Assembly: GCF_009707865.1 (NCBI RefSeq)
Contig: NZ_WMBA01000025.1
Location: forward strand, 1-64,000
Length of the DNA stretch: 64,000 nt
Direction of reading: 5' to 3'
From: Amycolatopsis pithecellobii
GTDB taxonomy: Bacteria > Actinomycetota > Actinomycetes > Mycobacteriales > Pseudonocardiaceae
Shown piece by piece: positions 39,705 to 49,074 of this stretch. The position numbers and the translations under genes were made by a program. Numbering within the stretch: the stretch's first letter is position 1; each line of letters opens with the position of its first letter. Under the pieces are notes generated by a model. It was not told the origin of the DNA. It saw nothing but the letters and a program-made list of their open reading frames with translations, and did no database searches.

Positions 39705-41222
39705 GTGAACGGTCCAGGCGACATCCTGCGAGCCGCCGCAGCTCGATTCGGCGACAGGACCGCATTGATTACCGCGACGAAGACGCTGAGCTACGCGCAG
39801 CTTGACGATTTCGCCGACCGCGTCGCCGCCGGGCTGCTCGAACACGGTGTCCGCCCCGGGCTTCCGGTATCGCTGTACTCCCAGAACCGCTGGGAGTGGA
39901 TCGCCGCCTACCACGGGGCACTCCGGGCCGGCGCGGTCGTCAACCCGGTGAACGTCATGCTCACCATGGAAGAACTAGCCTTCGTGCTGCAGGACTGCGG
40001 AGCCGCCGCCGTGTTCACCAGCGCGGCGCAAGCACCGCGGGTCGCCGAGCTGACCCGCGGCCTTCCGGACCTGCGAGCCGTCGTCGCCTTCGGCGGCGGC
40101 GCCAACGGCGTGCTCGGATTCGACGAGCTTCTCGCGTCCGAGAGCGAAACCCCCACCTTCACCGCCGATCCGACGGCGCCGTGCACGATCGGCTACACCT
40201 CAGGAACGACCGGCCATCCGAAAGGCGCGGTCCAGAGCCACCAGGCTGTTCTGCTCAACTGCGCGTTGACCGCGACGATGCACGGCCGCGACGAACGGGA
40301 CATCGTCGTGACCGCGCTGCCTGCCCCGCACGTCTACGGCAACGTCGCCATCAACGGGACCTTCCTGGCCGGCGGCACGGTCGTGCTGATGGAACGCTTC
40401 GCAGCAACCGAGGCCCTCCGACTCATCACCGAACACCACGCGACGATGTTCGAAGGCGTCCCGGCGATGTATTCGATGCTGCTGTCCGCCCCCGAGCTGG
40501 ACGAGGCCGACCTGTCCTCGCTGACCCGCTGCACCGTCGGCGGTCAGACGATCCCGCTGTCTACTATCGAGCGCTGGCAGACGCGCGCCGGAGCTCCGCT
40601 GATCGAGCTGTGGGGCATGACCGAGATCTCCGGGCTGGGCACCACCCACGCCCTGCACGCGCCGCCGGTGCCAGGCTCCATCGGCGTGGCGCTCCCTGGG
40701 TTGGATGTCCGTATCGCCGATCTCGACGACGTCGGGCGGGACGCGCCCACGGGGCAGCCGGGCGAGCTGATGGTGCGCGGTCCGCTGGTGATGCTGGGCT
40801 ACCACGGCAACGCCGAGGCGACAGCGGAGGCGATCGAACCCGACGGCTGGTTGCACACCGGCGACATCGCCACGATGGACGGAACCGGACATGTGTTCGT
40901 CGTCGATCGGCGCAAGGACATGATCATCACCGGCGGTTACAATGTCTATCCGGCCGAGATCGAGCGGGTGCTGGCCGCGCACCCCGCCGTCGCGCTAGTG
41001 GCGGTGGGCCCGGTCGACGACGAGGTCCGAGGCGAACTCGCCTGCGCCTATGTCGTCCTCGTCGGCGGTGCCGCGGCGACGGAGGAGGAGTTGATCGCCT
41101 ATGCAGGTGAACGCCTCGCCGCCTACAAACGCCCGCGCCTAGTGCGCTTCGTCGACCGGCTTCCCGCAACGTCGACCGGAAAGATCATGCGCCGGGAGCT
41201 GATCAAGCAGTTCACGCCGTAG
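39705..41222 (+). CDS. Acyl-CoA synthetase (AMP-binding, FadD-like)
   Basis: This 505-aa protein has the P-loop YTSGTTGHPKGAVQSH, an A5-type motif LWGMTEISG, GDIATMDGTGHVFVVDRRKDMIITGGYNVYPAEIE and the catalytic Lys in STGKIMRREL. It activates a carboxylic acid as acyl-AMP and then acyl-CoA; chain length cannot be told. The GTG start follows GAGGAGG by 6 nt. The histidine kinase gene starts 27 nt downstream. Confidence 0.95.
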   Translation: MNGPGDILRAAAARFGDRTALITATKTLSYAQLDDFADRVAAGLLEHGVRPGLPVSLYSQNRWEWIAAYHGALRAGAVVNPVNVMLTMEELAFVLQDCGAAAVFTSAAQAPRVAELTRGLPDLRAVVAFGGGANGVLGFDELLASESETPTFTADPTAPCTIGYTSGTTGHPKGAVQSHQAVLLNCALTATMHGRDERDIVVTALPAPHVYGNVAINGTFLAGGTVVLMERFAATEALRLITEHHATMFEGVPAMYSMLLSAPELDEADLSSLTRCTVGGQTIPLSTIERWQTRAGAPLIELWGMTEISGLGTTHALHAPPVPGSIGVALPGLDVRIADLDDVGRDAPTGQPGELMVRGPLVMLGYHGNAEATAEAIEPDGWLHTGDIATMDGTGHVFVVDRRKDMIITGGYNVYPAEIERVLAAHPAVALVAVGPVDDEVRGELACAYVVLVGGAAATEEELIAYAGERLAAYKRPRLVRFVDRLPATSTGKIMRRELIKQFTP

Positions 41223-41249
41223 GACCGGCACGACGAACGGGGACGCATC

Positions 41250-42347
41250 GTGGCTGAGGCAACGAAACCGAGCAGCGACCACCTCGACCTCGTCACGCTC
41301 CTCGACCGCGGCGAGGCGTTTCGCGCCGCGGTCGAGGAGCTCGCCGAAGACGGGAACATCGCGTGGATCGGCGAACCCGACCACGCGGACGACCTCGTGC
41401 TCCGCACCGTTCACGGCGACCTGACCGGCCAGCTGCGCGGCTTGCACGTCCCCCTCGGGCTCGGGCTGACAGGCAAGGTCCACCGGGCCGCCGCCCCAGC
41501 CTGGGTCGACGACTACTTCGGCTCGCCGGTCATCACCCACACCTTCGACCGGCAGATCCGTTCCGAACGGGTCCGCCGCCTGCTCGCGGTGCCGATCGTG
41601 CACGGCGAGCAGGTCTTCGGTGTCCTCGCGGTCGGGGCCAGGTGTGATGGAACGTTCGGTGACCGGGCTGCGGAGCACGCCAACGAAGTCGCAGGCCAGG
41701 CGGCGCTCGCCTTGGCAGTCGCCGAACGCGCGCGTCACGCCCGTGAAGCCGCGGTCCTCGAGGAGCGCAGCCGGGTCGCCGCCGACCTGCACGACACCGT
41801 CGGAGCATTGCTGTTCGCCATCGGTTCCGGCGTCGCCGGCCTGGCGGAGACCTCCACCGGCAATCCGGACGTCGCGGCGCAGCTGCAGCGCCTGCAGACC
41901 CAGGTCGCCGAGGCGACGAACGCGTTGCGTACCTCGTTGCGCACGCTACGTGCCTCACCGTCGGCACTGGCGCTGTCGGTCGCGATGCAAGGAGACTGCT
42001 CGGCGTTCAGCGACCGCACCGGCCTGCCCGCCGAGCTGATCATCCTGGACGACCCCCCCGAGCTGGCCCCATCGCGTGCCGACGTGCTGATCAGCGCAGT
42101 CCGAGAGGCACTGCTCAACGTCGAGAAGCACGCTCGCGCCTCCGCGGTCGTGGTGACCGTCAGCCGCCGCCCGAGCGGCGAGATCATCGTCGCGGTCACC
42201 GACGACGGGGTCGGCCTGGGCACCGGCCACGCCCCAGGCCTGGGCCTGTCCAAGTCTCAGGAGGCGGTGGCGCGCGTCGGCGGTGCCTTGCGCGTGACGA
42301 GCGACCCGCACGGCGGGACCACCTTCCGCGTCGAGATCCCATGCTGA
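41250..42347 (+). CDS. GAF-domain histidine kinase (NarL type)
   Basis: This 365-aa cytoplasmic sensor has a GAF domain (about residues 15-150), a HisKA_3 dimerisation helix with phospho-acceptor His181 in AADLHDTVGALLFAIG, and an HATPase domain (NVEKHARASAVVVTVSRR, TDDGVGLGTGHAPGLGL). It has no membrane segment. It overlaps the response-regulator gene by 7 nt. Confidence 0.95.
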   Translation: MAEATKPSSDHLDLVTLLDRGEAFRAAVEELAEDGNIAWIGEPDHADDLVLRTVHGDLTGQLRGLHVPLGLGLTGKVHRAAAPAWVDDYFGSPVITHTFDRQIRSERVRRLLAVPIVHGEQVFGVLAVGARCDGTFGDRAAEHANEVAGQAALALAVAERARHAREAAVLEERSRVAADLHDTVGALLFAIGSGVAGLAETSTGNPDVAAQLQRLQTQVAEATNALRTSLRTLRASPSALALSVAMQGDCSAFSDRTGLPAELIILDDPPELAPSRADVLISAVREALLNVEKHARASAVVVTVSRRPSGEIIVAVTDDGVGLGTGHAPGLGLSKSQEAVARVGGALRVTSDPHGGTTFRVEIPC

Positions 42348-42952
42348 CCGGACCACGCGTCGGCGTGTTCGTCGCCGACGACCACCCAGTCGTGCGAGAC
42401 GGAGTAGTCACCCAGCTCGGGCCGCACCGCGACATCGAGGTCGTGGGCCACGCCGCGACCGCGGCCGAAGCGGTGATTGGCTGCCGGCGGGAGCAACCCG
42501 ACATCGTCCTGCTCGATCTGCGGCTGCCCGACGCGCTGGCTGCCGACGTCGTGCCACGTCTGCACGAGGTCAGCCCCTCGAGCAAGATCCTCTTGTTCAC
42601 CGCGTTCCCGGAGCACGCAGCGGTCGCCCCCACCCTGGCTGCCGGCGCGTGCGGTCTGCTGGTCAAGGACGCCTCAGGGCCCGCACTGCGGGAAGCGCTC
42701 CTCCAGGTCGCCCGCACCGGGAGCTACCGGGCGACGTCGACCCAGGCATCGCCGGCGCGGGCGCCGATCACGCCGCGCGAATACGACGTCCTGCGGCTCG
42801 TGTCTGCGGGTCACACCAATGCCGAGATCGGACAGCAACTCGGTCTCTCGCTCAACACCGTCAAGACCTATCTCCACAACGTAATGCACAAGCTGGGGGC
42901 CCGGAACCGGGCGCAGGTCATCACCAACGCCCGGGTCCACGGCCTGCTTTGA
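42341..42952 (+). CDS. NarL/FixJ-family response regulator
   Basis: This 203-aa protein has a receiver domain (VFVADDHPVVRDGV, phospho-acceptor Asp59 in IVLLDLRLPD, Lys in LLVKDAS) and a LuxR-type HTH (ITPREYDVLRLVSAGHTNAEIGQQLGLSLNTVKTYLHNVMHKLG). It is partner of the upstream kinase and may control the acyl-CoA synthetase locus. Confidence 0.96.
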   Translation: MLTGPRVGVFVADDHPVVRDGVVTQLGPHRDIEVVGHAATAAEAVIGCRREQPDIVLLDLRLPDALAADVVPRLHEVSPSSKILLFTAFPEHAAVAPTLAAGACGLLVKDASGPALREALLQVARTGSYRATSTQASPARAPITPREYDVLRLVSAGHTNAEIGQQLGLSLNTVKTYLHNVMHKLGARNRAQVITNARVHGLL

Positions 42953-42954
42953 CC

Positions 42955-43072
42955 TCTTCTCGGACGGGAACCGGCCTTCCTGGAACAGCTCGATCATCAG
43001 CGGGATGAACCGGTCGGGCACGGCGTCGCCTTCGATGACCCCGACCAGGGAACGCCCGAACAGCACTGTCAT
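42955..43072 (-). pseudogene. C-terminal fragment of a zinc alcohol dehydrogenase
   Basis: About 40 residues (VLFGRSLVGVIEGDAVPDRF, IPLMIELFQEGRFP) match the C-terminus of aryl-alcohol-type dehydrogenases. The ATG overlaps the AraC stop, but upstream domains are missing and the frame then runs antisense through the response-regulator gene. It is a gene relic. Confidence 0.65.
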
Positions 43073-43983
43073 TGTGTCTCCGGAATCAGGGCCCGCGGAA
43101 GGCCGGTGGACTTAGGCGTCCATTCGGAGATGTGCTTGTGGTCGGCGCGACGCTGGCGCCGGTATTGCCCCGCGGAAATGCCGTACTCGCGCTTGAACGC
43201 GTTGGCGAACGCATACGCCGAGCCGTACCCGCTGCGTTGAGCGACCGCGGCCAGCGGCGCGTCGGTCGTGCGGAGCAGGCGTGCCGCGCTGGTGAGCCGC
43301 CACCACGTCAGGTAGGTGAGGGGAGGCAGCCCGACGAGCGAGGCGAACCGGCGGGCGAAGGCCGCGCGGGACAGACCCACCCGCGCACCCAGGGATTCCA
43401 CGGTCCACGGATCGCCAGGTTGTTCATGGATCGCGCGCAGCGCCGGGGCGATGACCTTGTCCCCGAGAGCGACGCACCACCCGGTGTCCTGCCGTCCGGC
43501 GCGTTCGGTGAACCAGGCGCGGATCAGGTGCACCAGCAGGACGTCGAGCAACGCCGGTACCAGCACATCCTTGCCTGGCTCCGAGTCGGCGAGTTCGTCT
43601 CGCAAGAGGGTGATCGAAGACTCGAGACCGGCGTAGCGGTCCGCCCGGGCAGGCAGGTGTATCAGCTCGGGCAAGTCTTCGATGAGCGGATGTGGCCGGG
43701 CTTGGTCGAGCTGGTAGGCGCCGCATACGAGCTGACTTTCGCCGTCGATAGCGTTCTGCAGCGCATGCGCCGTTCCGTGCGGGAACAGGACCGCGTCGCC
43801 GGGCTCCAGCGTCACGGTGGGGCCGGCCGCTCGGACCACGTGGCAGACGCCCGCGGTGACCACGTGGAACCGGGCACCCCCGAACGCGGGAAATTCCATT
43901 GTCCACGCCGCTTCTGCCGCCGTCAGCGAGGAGTAAGGGCGCCCCGCGCGCATGGCGCCGATCGCGTCACTGAGCACATCCAT
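43069..43983 (-). CDS. AraC-family regulator with cupin domain
   Basis: This 304-aa protein has an N-terminal AraC-type cupin (FHVVTAGVCHVVRAAGPTVTLEPGDAVLFPHG) and a C-terminal double HTH (WTVESLGARVGLSRAAFARRF, PLAAVAQRSGYGSAYAFANAFKREYGISAGQYRR). It likely controls the divergent or neighbouring oxidoreductase genes. Confidence 0.94.
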   Translation of the reverse strand: MDVLSDAIGAMRAGRPYSSLTAAEAAWTMEFPAFGGARFHVVTAGVCHVVRAAGPTVTLEPGDAVLFPHGTAHALQNAIDGESQLVCGAYQLDQARPHPLIEDLPELIHLPARADRYAGLESSITLLRDELADSEPGKDVLVPALLDVLLVHLIRAWFTERAGRQDTGWCVALGDKVIAPALRAIHEQPGDPWTVESLGARVGLSRAAFARRFASLVGLPPLTYLTWWRLTSAARLLRTTDAPLAAVAQRSGYGSAYAFANAFKREYGISAGQYRRQRRADHKHISEWTPKSTGLPRALIPETQ

Positions 43984-44035
43984 ACCACGATCATCCCTTC
44001 AGACCGCGCCAGTCCGATCGCGACCGGCCCGCCAG

Positions 44036-44938
44036 TCACCGGGGTGCCCACCGCTTGATCGAATACTGCCCGTTCTCGCGCGCGACTTCGGCAGCTCCCG
44101 CTCCGCCGAAGTGCGCGGGCACCACCAGGCTGTTGGTCGTGACCGCCTGGTCCAGGACGCGGTGCCGCGCTCGGGCGGCTTCGACCCGGTCTTCACTCAG
44201 GCAGGTGTCGTGGTCGGGTTCGATCATCTGGATCGGAGTGTGGACGACGTCGCCGACGAACAGCGCCCGGTCCGTGCCGGACTCGAGCCGGAGCACCGCC
44301 GAGCCGGGGGTGTGGCCCGCTGCGAGTTCGAGGGACAGGTCCGCGTCGATGCGGTGGGCATCGCCCTCCCACAGCACTGCCTGGCCGGCTTGGTGGATCG
44401 GCAGGATGCTGTCTTCGAACGTTGCGCTGTCGTCGGCGACCGAGCCGAACGTGGCCTGGCGGGTGTGGCCGTTGGCAGGGTTCCAGTAGCCGTAGTCGGT
44501 CTTGTTCATCAGATACTGGGCGTTGGGAAACGTCGGAACCCACTCACCGTTGACCAACCGGGTGTTCCACCCGACGTGGTCGGAGTGCAGGTGGGTGTTG
44601 ATGACGAGGTCGACTTCTTCCGGCTGCACTCCCGCGTCTGCCAGCAGGGTGAGGAAGTCACCGTCGCGCCGGTTCATGAGCGGGTGCTCGCGGGGCTTGT
44701 CGTTGCCGAGGCCGGTGTCGACCAGGACGGTGCGGCCTGCGCTGCGCAGAACCCAGGTCTGCATGTACGCGTGGTAGTCCCCGGAGGTGGCGTCCCGGAA
44801 GTCGGGGTCGAGCCAGGACTCGTGCTCCTGCCAGAGCTCTGCGGGCACGGACGGGAACAGGAAGTCCACGGGGGCGAAGGGGCCGTGCCATTCGACCACC
44901 CGGGAGATCTCGACGTCACCAAGAATGAACTGCTTCAT
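44036..44938 (-). CDS. MBL-fold metallo-hydrolase
   Basis: This 300-aa protein has the zinc signature THLHSDHVGW, then GHTPGSAVLRL and LFVGDVVH, as in lactonase-like MBL enzymes. The ATG at 44938 (MKQFILGDVEISRVVEWHG) is the natural start. The substrate is unknown. Confidence 0.94.
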   Translation of the reverse strand: MKQFILGDVEISRVVEWHGPFAPVDFLFPSVPAELWQEHESWLDPDFRDATSGDYHAYMQTWVLRSAGRTVLVDTGLGNDKPREHPLMNRRDGDFLTLLADAGVQPEEVDLVINTHLHSDHVGWNTRLVNGEWVPTFPNAQYLMNKTDYGYWNPANGHTRQATFGSVADDSATFEDSILPIHQAGQAVLWEGDAHRIDADLSLELAAGHTPGSAVLRLESGTDRALFVGDVVHTPIQMIEPDHDTCLSEDRVEAARARHRVLDQAVTTNSLVVPAHFGGAGAAEVARENGQYSIKRWAPR

Positions 44939-45104
44939 GATCTGATGATGATCAGAGTAGGCGAGACGCGAAATGTTCTGGCGTCTCATTTGGTTAATCC
45001 AGCGTCTTGGAGAAGACACAGACGGTGCGACCACGGTGTCGGCGACGATCGCCCGGATCATCGGACGCATCTGGTCTTCCGTCCGGTCCTGACGACTGGT
45101 GACG

Positions 45105-45518
45105 TCAGATCAGGACAAGGGCGAGGCTGGTGAGAACACTGCTGACGAGGAAGTAGGGGGCATTGAGCAAGCCGTAGCGCAGCGGGTGCGGGAAATTCGG
45201 GTTGATCGCGATGTTGAAGGTCATCGCGACGAGGTAGCCGACACCGACGATCACGCCGAACACGAGCGCGTCCCCGACGGAGGTGATGCCCAGCGCGGCG
45301 AACAGCACCGCACTGGCGAGCACGTTGATCAGGTTGCACACGAGCGGGCCGACCCCGTCGACGGTGCGCCGCTCAGGGGCCGGGGCGCCCTCGCGGCCGA
45401 GGACGCGAGCGTACTGCTGTGGAACAGCGACCATGAAGTACGCGGCGCCAAGGCCGGACAGTACGACCGTGGAGACGACCACGGCGATCCAGTTGATCTG
45501 GGGGAAAACAGCGAACAT
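45105..45518 (-). CDS. DUF1761 family membrane protein
   Basis: This 137-aa protein has four membrane segments (INWIAVVVSTVVLSGLGAAYF, VCNLINVLASAVLFAALGI, ALVFGVIVGVGYLVAM, YFLVSSVLTSLALVLI). The N-terminal NWIAV...LG..YF pattern fits DUF1761. The function is unknown. It lies 78 nt downstream of the aldo/keto reductase. Confidence 0.85.
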   Translation of the reverse strand: MFAVFPQINWIAVVVSTVVLSGLGAAYFMVAVPQQYARVLGREGAPAPERRTVDGVGPLVCNLINVLASAVLFAALGITSVGDALVFGVIVGVGYLVAMTFNIAINPNFPHPLRYGLLNAPYFLVSSVLTSLALVLI

Positions 45519-45596
45519 GGCTTCGTCCTTCTGAAACGGTGGTGTACCGGGGAGCGCAACGATCCCCGGCTGTCGGCAGCGCGCGGGTGACGGGTG

Positions 45597-46616
45597 TCAG
45601 GCAGCGGGGCGCCGGAGCGCAGGCTGCGTGAGCGCGGGCGGAACATAGGCCACGTCGACCGGCCCGATGTCGGTTCCCGGGGCCACGATCTGGTCGATGC
45701 GGTCGAGCACCTCGTCGTCGAGGCGGATGTCGGCTCCCGCCAGAAGGTCGTCGAGCTGCGCGGGCGTGCGCGGCCCGATGATCGCCGAAGTGACTCCCGG
45801 GTGGGTGGTCACGAACGCCAAGGCGAGGTGCGGCAGCGACAACCCGGCCTCCTCGGCGACCTTGGCCAGTGCCTCGACCGCGTCGAGTTTGCGTTCGTCG
45901 GTCATGTGCTGCCGTGCCCAGTGCAGCCGGCCTGCCGACGCCTTCTCCGCGTTGCCCTTGCGGAGACGGCCGGCCAGCAGGCCCATCGCCAGCGGGCTCC
46001 ACACCAGCACACCCAGCCCGTAGCGCTCGCAGACCGGCAGGATCTCGCGCTCGATGCCGCGGTTGAGGATCGAGTAGTGCGGCTGTTCGGTCCGGAAGCG
46101 GGCCAGCCCACGCCGTTCGGCCACCCATTGGGCTTCGACGATCTCCGACGCAGGCAGGTTGGAGTGGCCGATCGCGCGGACCTTACCCGTGCGGAGCAGG
46201 TCGGTCAGCGCGCCGAGAGTTTCTTCGATGTCGGTGCCGGGTTCGGGGTGGTGGGTCTGATAGAGGTCGATGTGGTCGACCCCCAGGCGGCGCAGCGACC
46301 CTTCGACCGCGGACACGATCCACCGGCGGGAGTTGCCGCGCCGGTTGGGGTCCGCGCCCATCGGGCCATTGCCCTTGGTGGCGAGGATGACGTCGTCGCG
46401 CCGGCCGCGTAGAGCCCTGCCGACGATCTTCTCGGATGTGCCGTCGCCGCCGTAGACGTCAGCGGTGTCGATGACGTTGATGCCGCCGTCGAGGGCGCGG
46501 TGGACGATGCGGACGCACTCGTCGGGGTCGGGATTGCCGTGCGGCCCGAACATCATCGTGCCCAGGGTGAAGTGGCTGACCTGGATGCCGGTCCGGCCGA
46601 GCGGACGAATGTGCAT
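45597..46616 (-). CDS. Aldo/keto reductase
   Basis: This 339-aa protein has a TIM barrel with DTADVYGGDGTSEKIVGRAL (catalytic Asp and Tyr), ILATKGNG (Lys), YQTHHPEPGTDIEETLGALTDL (His) and a C-terminal cofactor motif (SAIIGPRTPAQLDDLLAG). It reduces carbonyls with NADPH; the substrate is unknown. Confidence 0.95.
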   Translation of the reverse strand: MHIRPLGRTGIQVSHFTLGTMMFGPHGNPDPDECVRIVHRALDGGINVIDTADVYGGDGTSEKIVGRALRGRRDDVILATKGNGPMGADPNRRGNSRRWIVSAVEGSLRRLGVDHIDLYQTHHPEPGTDIEETLGALTDLLRTGKVRAIGHSNLPASEIVEAQWVAERRGLARFRTEQPHYSILNRGIEREILPVCERYGLGVLVWSPLAMGLLAGRLRKGNAEKASAGRLHWARQHMTDERKLDAVEALAKVAEEAGLSLPHLALAFVTTHPGVTSAIIGPRTPAQLDDLLAGADIRLDDEVLDRIDQIVAPGTDIGPVDVAYVPPALTQPALRRPAA

Positions 46617-46680
46617 AGGGATTTCTCCTGAGTTGGTACGGGAGGGCTGCGGCCGGACCCGGCCGCAGCCCTGGGGAAAG

Positions 46681-47148
46681 TCAGGCCTGGGTGTACTGGG
46701 CCGCGACGTCGACGATCCAGGTGACGCCGAAGCGGTCGGTCAGCATCCCGAACGCCGGCGCCCACTGCGCCGGGCCGAACTCCTCGATGACGGTCGCGCC
46801 CTTGGCGAGGCTTTCCCAGAGGGGGGTGACCTCGTCGACGGTTTCCCCGCGGACGGACAGGAAGAACGGCTCCTTGGTGATCGTGGTGCCGTTCTCACGG
46901 TAGGTCGTGGGCGCATCCGATCGGGCCGGCGTATCCGCGCCGGGCACGTCGTAGGCCATCACGCGGAAGCCGTTGTCGGCGACGACCTGACCGAAGACGA
47001 CGTTCGTGGCGCCGGGCACCTCGGGGGGCATACCGAAGTCGGCGTAGGTTGCGATGGAAAGCTGCCCGCCGAACACCGACTGGTAGAACTCCAGGGCCTC
47101 ACGGGCCTCGCCGTGGAAGTTCAGGTGAGCAACAGCGTTGAGCGACAT
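46681..47148 (-). CDS. VOC/PhnB-like protein
   Basis: This 155-aa protein has LNFHGEAREALEFYQSVFGGQLSI at the start and LWESLAKGATVIEEFGPAQWAPAFGMLTDRFGVTWIVD at the end, the 3-demethylubiquinone-methyltransferase-like VOC family. Metal ligands are not all obvious. It is 64 nt from the aldo/keto reductase on the same strand. Confidence 0.92.
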   Translation of the reverse strand: MSLNAVAHLNFHGEAREALEFYQSVFGGQLSIATYADFGMPPEVPGATNVVFGQVVADNGFRVMAYDVPGADTPARSDAPTTYRENGTTITKEPFFLSVRGETVDEVTPLWESLAKGATVIEEFGPAQWAPAFGMLTDRFGVTWIVDVAAQYTQA

Positions 47149-47221
47149 GATGGTCCGTCCTCATAGTGGTTCCGCCGCCGGAGGCTTCCGGCGGCGAGAT
47201 CCACTGTTCCGCGAGTACCGG

Positions 47222-48140
47222 TCAGGATCTGTCCTTTACTCGAGGGAATTCTCCGGACTGTGAGCCTGGTAGCGGGTGGGAACGGGGCGAGGCCGCCTCT
47301 TGCCGCGGGGAAAAAATCGCAACGAACTTTGACGGTTCGAGGGTGGTCTTGGCTTTTGCCCGCACCTTCACTGACACATCTCGCCGGATATTGAATCTTC
47401 CCGAAATCGAGGCCAGGGCGAGCACCGCCTCATTGACCGCGAATTTGCCCCCGACACACTTGGTTACCCCCAGGCCGAACGTAATAAATCCACCCTGCGG
47501 TGCCGGTGGTCTCCCCATCCAGCGCAGTGGGTCGAATTTTTGCGGCTCCACATAACTGTCAGCTCGTCGCTGAACCGAATGAGCGTAGGGCAGGTTCAGC
47601 AGGTCGTCCCACCCCGCGACTGTCCCGCCAAGAACCTGGTCAGACTCTTCGCAAAGTCGTTTCTGCACCTCGGGGTGCTCACTGATGAGATAGAGGCACC
47701 AGGTCAAGGCGGTACTCGTGGTTTTGATCCCGGCAAGCAGAAGTACGGCGACCTGGTCCGCCAACTCATTGTCGGCAACGGCTGGCCCGAAGAAGTACGA
47801 AATTCCAGCAAAGCGCTGAGGAGATGGCCAAGTCTGTCCGAGTGGTAAGACTGACGCGATATCAGACGATCCGCATAGCCGTGCCAACGCGCGAGAGCCT
47901 TGGCATATCGCCGATTTCCCGCGGTGGGAGGTTTTGCCCAAAACGGGAACATCTGGCGGCTCAGGGTGCCATCCATCCAGGTCGAAAATATTCTTCCCAG
48001 CTCGTCTACGGAATCCGAGTCGACGGCTTCGCCGAAAAGCGCGTCGGCGCGAGTTGCACGTTCCGGTGGCGCGAGTTGCGCGTTCCGGTCGCCCGAAACG
48101 CGCAACTCGGGCGCTTGGAACGCGCAACTCGCGCGCATTC
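47222..48140 (-). pseudogene. Cytochrome P450, deleted and frameshifted
   Basis: The I-helix (LLAGIKTTSTALTWCLYLIS) and heme loop (FITFGLGVTKCVGGKFAVNE) are present. The segment between LPYAHSV and FDPLRW, which should hold the K-helix ExxR and about 60 residues, is missing. The N-terminal part (DSVDELGRIFSTWMDGTLSR) is in another frame from about 47820, and its 5' end runs into palindromic repeats. It is clearly non-functional. Confidence 0.85.
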
Positions 48141-48170
48141 AACGTGCGACTCGCGCCACCCGCCGTCTGA
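48045..48170. repeat. Palindromic GCGAGTTGCGCGTT repeats
   Basis: Two forward (GCGAGTTGCACGTT, GCGAGTTGCGCGTT) and three inverted (AACGCGCAACTC twice, AACGTGCGACTC) units are packed in 125 bp. They form alternating inverted repeats like REP/MITE sequences, and they interrupt the P450 5' end. Confidence 0.8.
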
Positions 48171-48244
48171 CGTGCCCGGGGAATGGAGCCGGGTGAGTAC
48201 CGTTCTCGACGTCGGCAAGTGACTGCAGGCAGGCGATCACCGCC

Positions 48245-48601
48245 TCAAAGTTCCACGAGCACCAGCCTGTTGCCGTCCGGGTCGCGGAAGGTGAACATCG
48301 GCGGAACACCTTGCCAGCGAAGGATTTCCGCGTCCACGTCCACCCCGGCGGACCGCAGCTTCTGGTGGTCTGCGTCTGCATCCGCGGTGGTGAAGCGGAT
48401 GCCGGTGTCGATGCCGCCCGTGCCGGTGACGAGGGCGACCGAAACCGGTGATCCCGCCGGTGCCACCTCGATCCAGCGCATGTCGCCGAGGGTGGTGTCG
48501 CGGCGTTTCTCGAAGCCGAGCGTGCCGGCGTAGAACTCGAGCGCCCGTTCCTGATCGGTGACGGGGATGGCCACCGTCGCGATTCCGTTGATGTGCGTCA
48601 T
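48245..48601 (-). CDS. VOC-family (glyoxalase-like) protein
   Basis: In this 118-aa protein, ATVAIPVTDQERALEFYAGTLGFEKRRD and TFRDPDGNRLVLVEL are the paired beta-alpha-beta modules of the VOC superfamily. The start at 48601 (MTHINGIATV) is chosen. The ligand is unknown. Confidence 0.93.
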   Translation of the reverse strand: MTHINGIATVAIPVTDQERALEFYAGTLGFEKRRDTTLGDMRWIEVAPAGSPVSVALVTGTGGIDTGIRFTTADADADHQKLRSAGVDVDAEILRWQGVPPMFTFRDPDGNRLVLVEL

Positions 48602-48732
48602 GCGGGAGAGACCCGGGCAAGCGGCGGAACTCATCGGGAACACCGGCCAACCCGGGACTTTGGCGCGGTTCTGAGCTGCGATATCTCACATCTATGGGCG
48701 GCGAATGTACCCATTCGGGTTAGCCTGCCGCC

Positions 48733-49074
48733 ATGCTAAGTCTGTTGGCGGAGTTCTCGGCGCGCAGGACGCTGGACAGCCTGCATCGCCAGCTGGGCGC
48801 AGGGTTGCTGGCCGCGGCCGCGGCACCGGGGTTGCTGGCGGTGATCGACCAGCACGCCGCCGCGGTACGCGACATCATGCTTTACGGCGTCGAGGGGTCC
48901 GCCGCGGTCGCGGCCAGTGTCGTACTCGCGGGTTACGCCAGCGGGCTCCTTGACCAGGCCAAGGAGCACGGCTGGCGCTTCACCTCACCTGCGGACTGGA
49001 ATCACGCCGACTGGTTCACCGCGCGCCTGCTGGCGATCTGCGCGCTGGCGAAACGGCACGACGCTCACTCCTGA
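48733..49074 (+). CDS. DUF6401-like protein
   Basis: This is a 113-aa protein. ARRTLDSLHRQLGAGLLAAA, IDQHAAAVRDIML, GYASGLLDQAKEHGW and DWFTARLLAICALA fit the pattern I associate with DUF6401 proteins of actinomycetes. The function is unknown. It overlaps the convergent channel-like gene by 10 nt. Confidence 0.7.
   Translation: MLSLLAEFSARRTLDSLHRQLGAGLLAAAAAPGLLAVIDQHAAAVRDIMLYGVEGSAAVAASVVLAGYASGLLDQAKEHGWRFTSPADWNHADWFTARLLAICALAKRHDAHS

Noticed and set aside
48045-48170. CRISPR-like array
   Set aside because: Units alternate in orientation and lie a few bases apart; they fit REP/MITE repeats instead.
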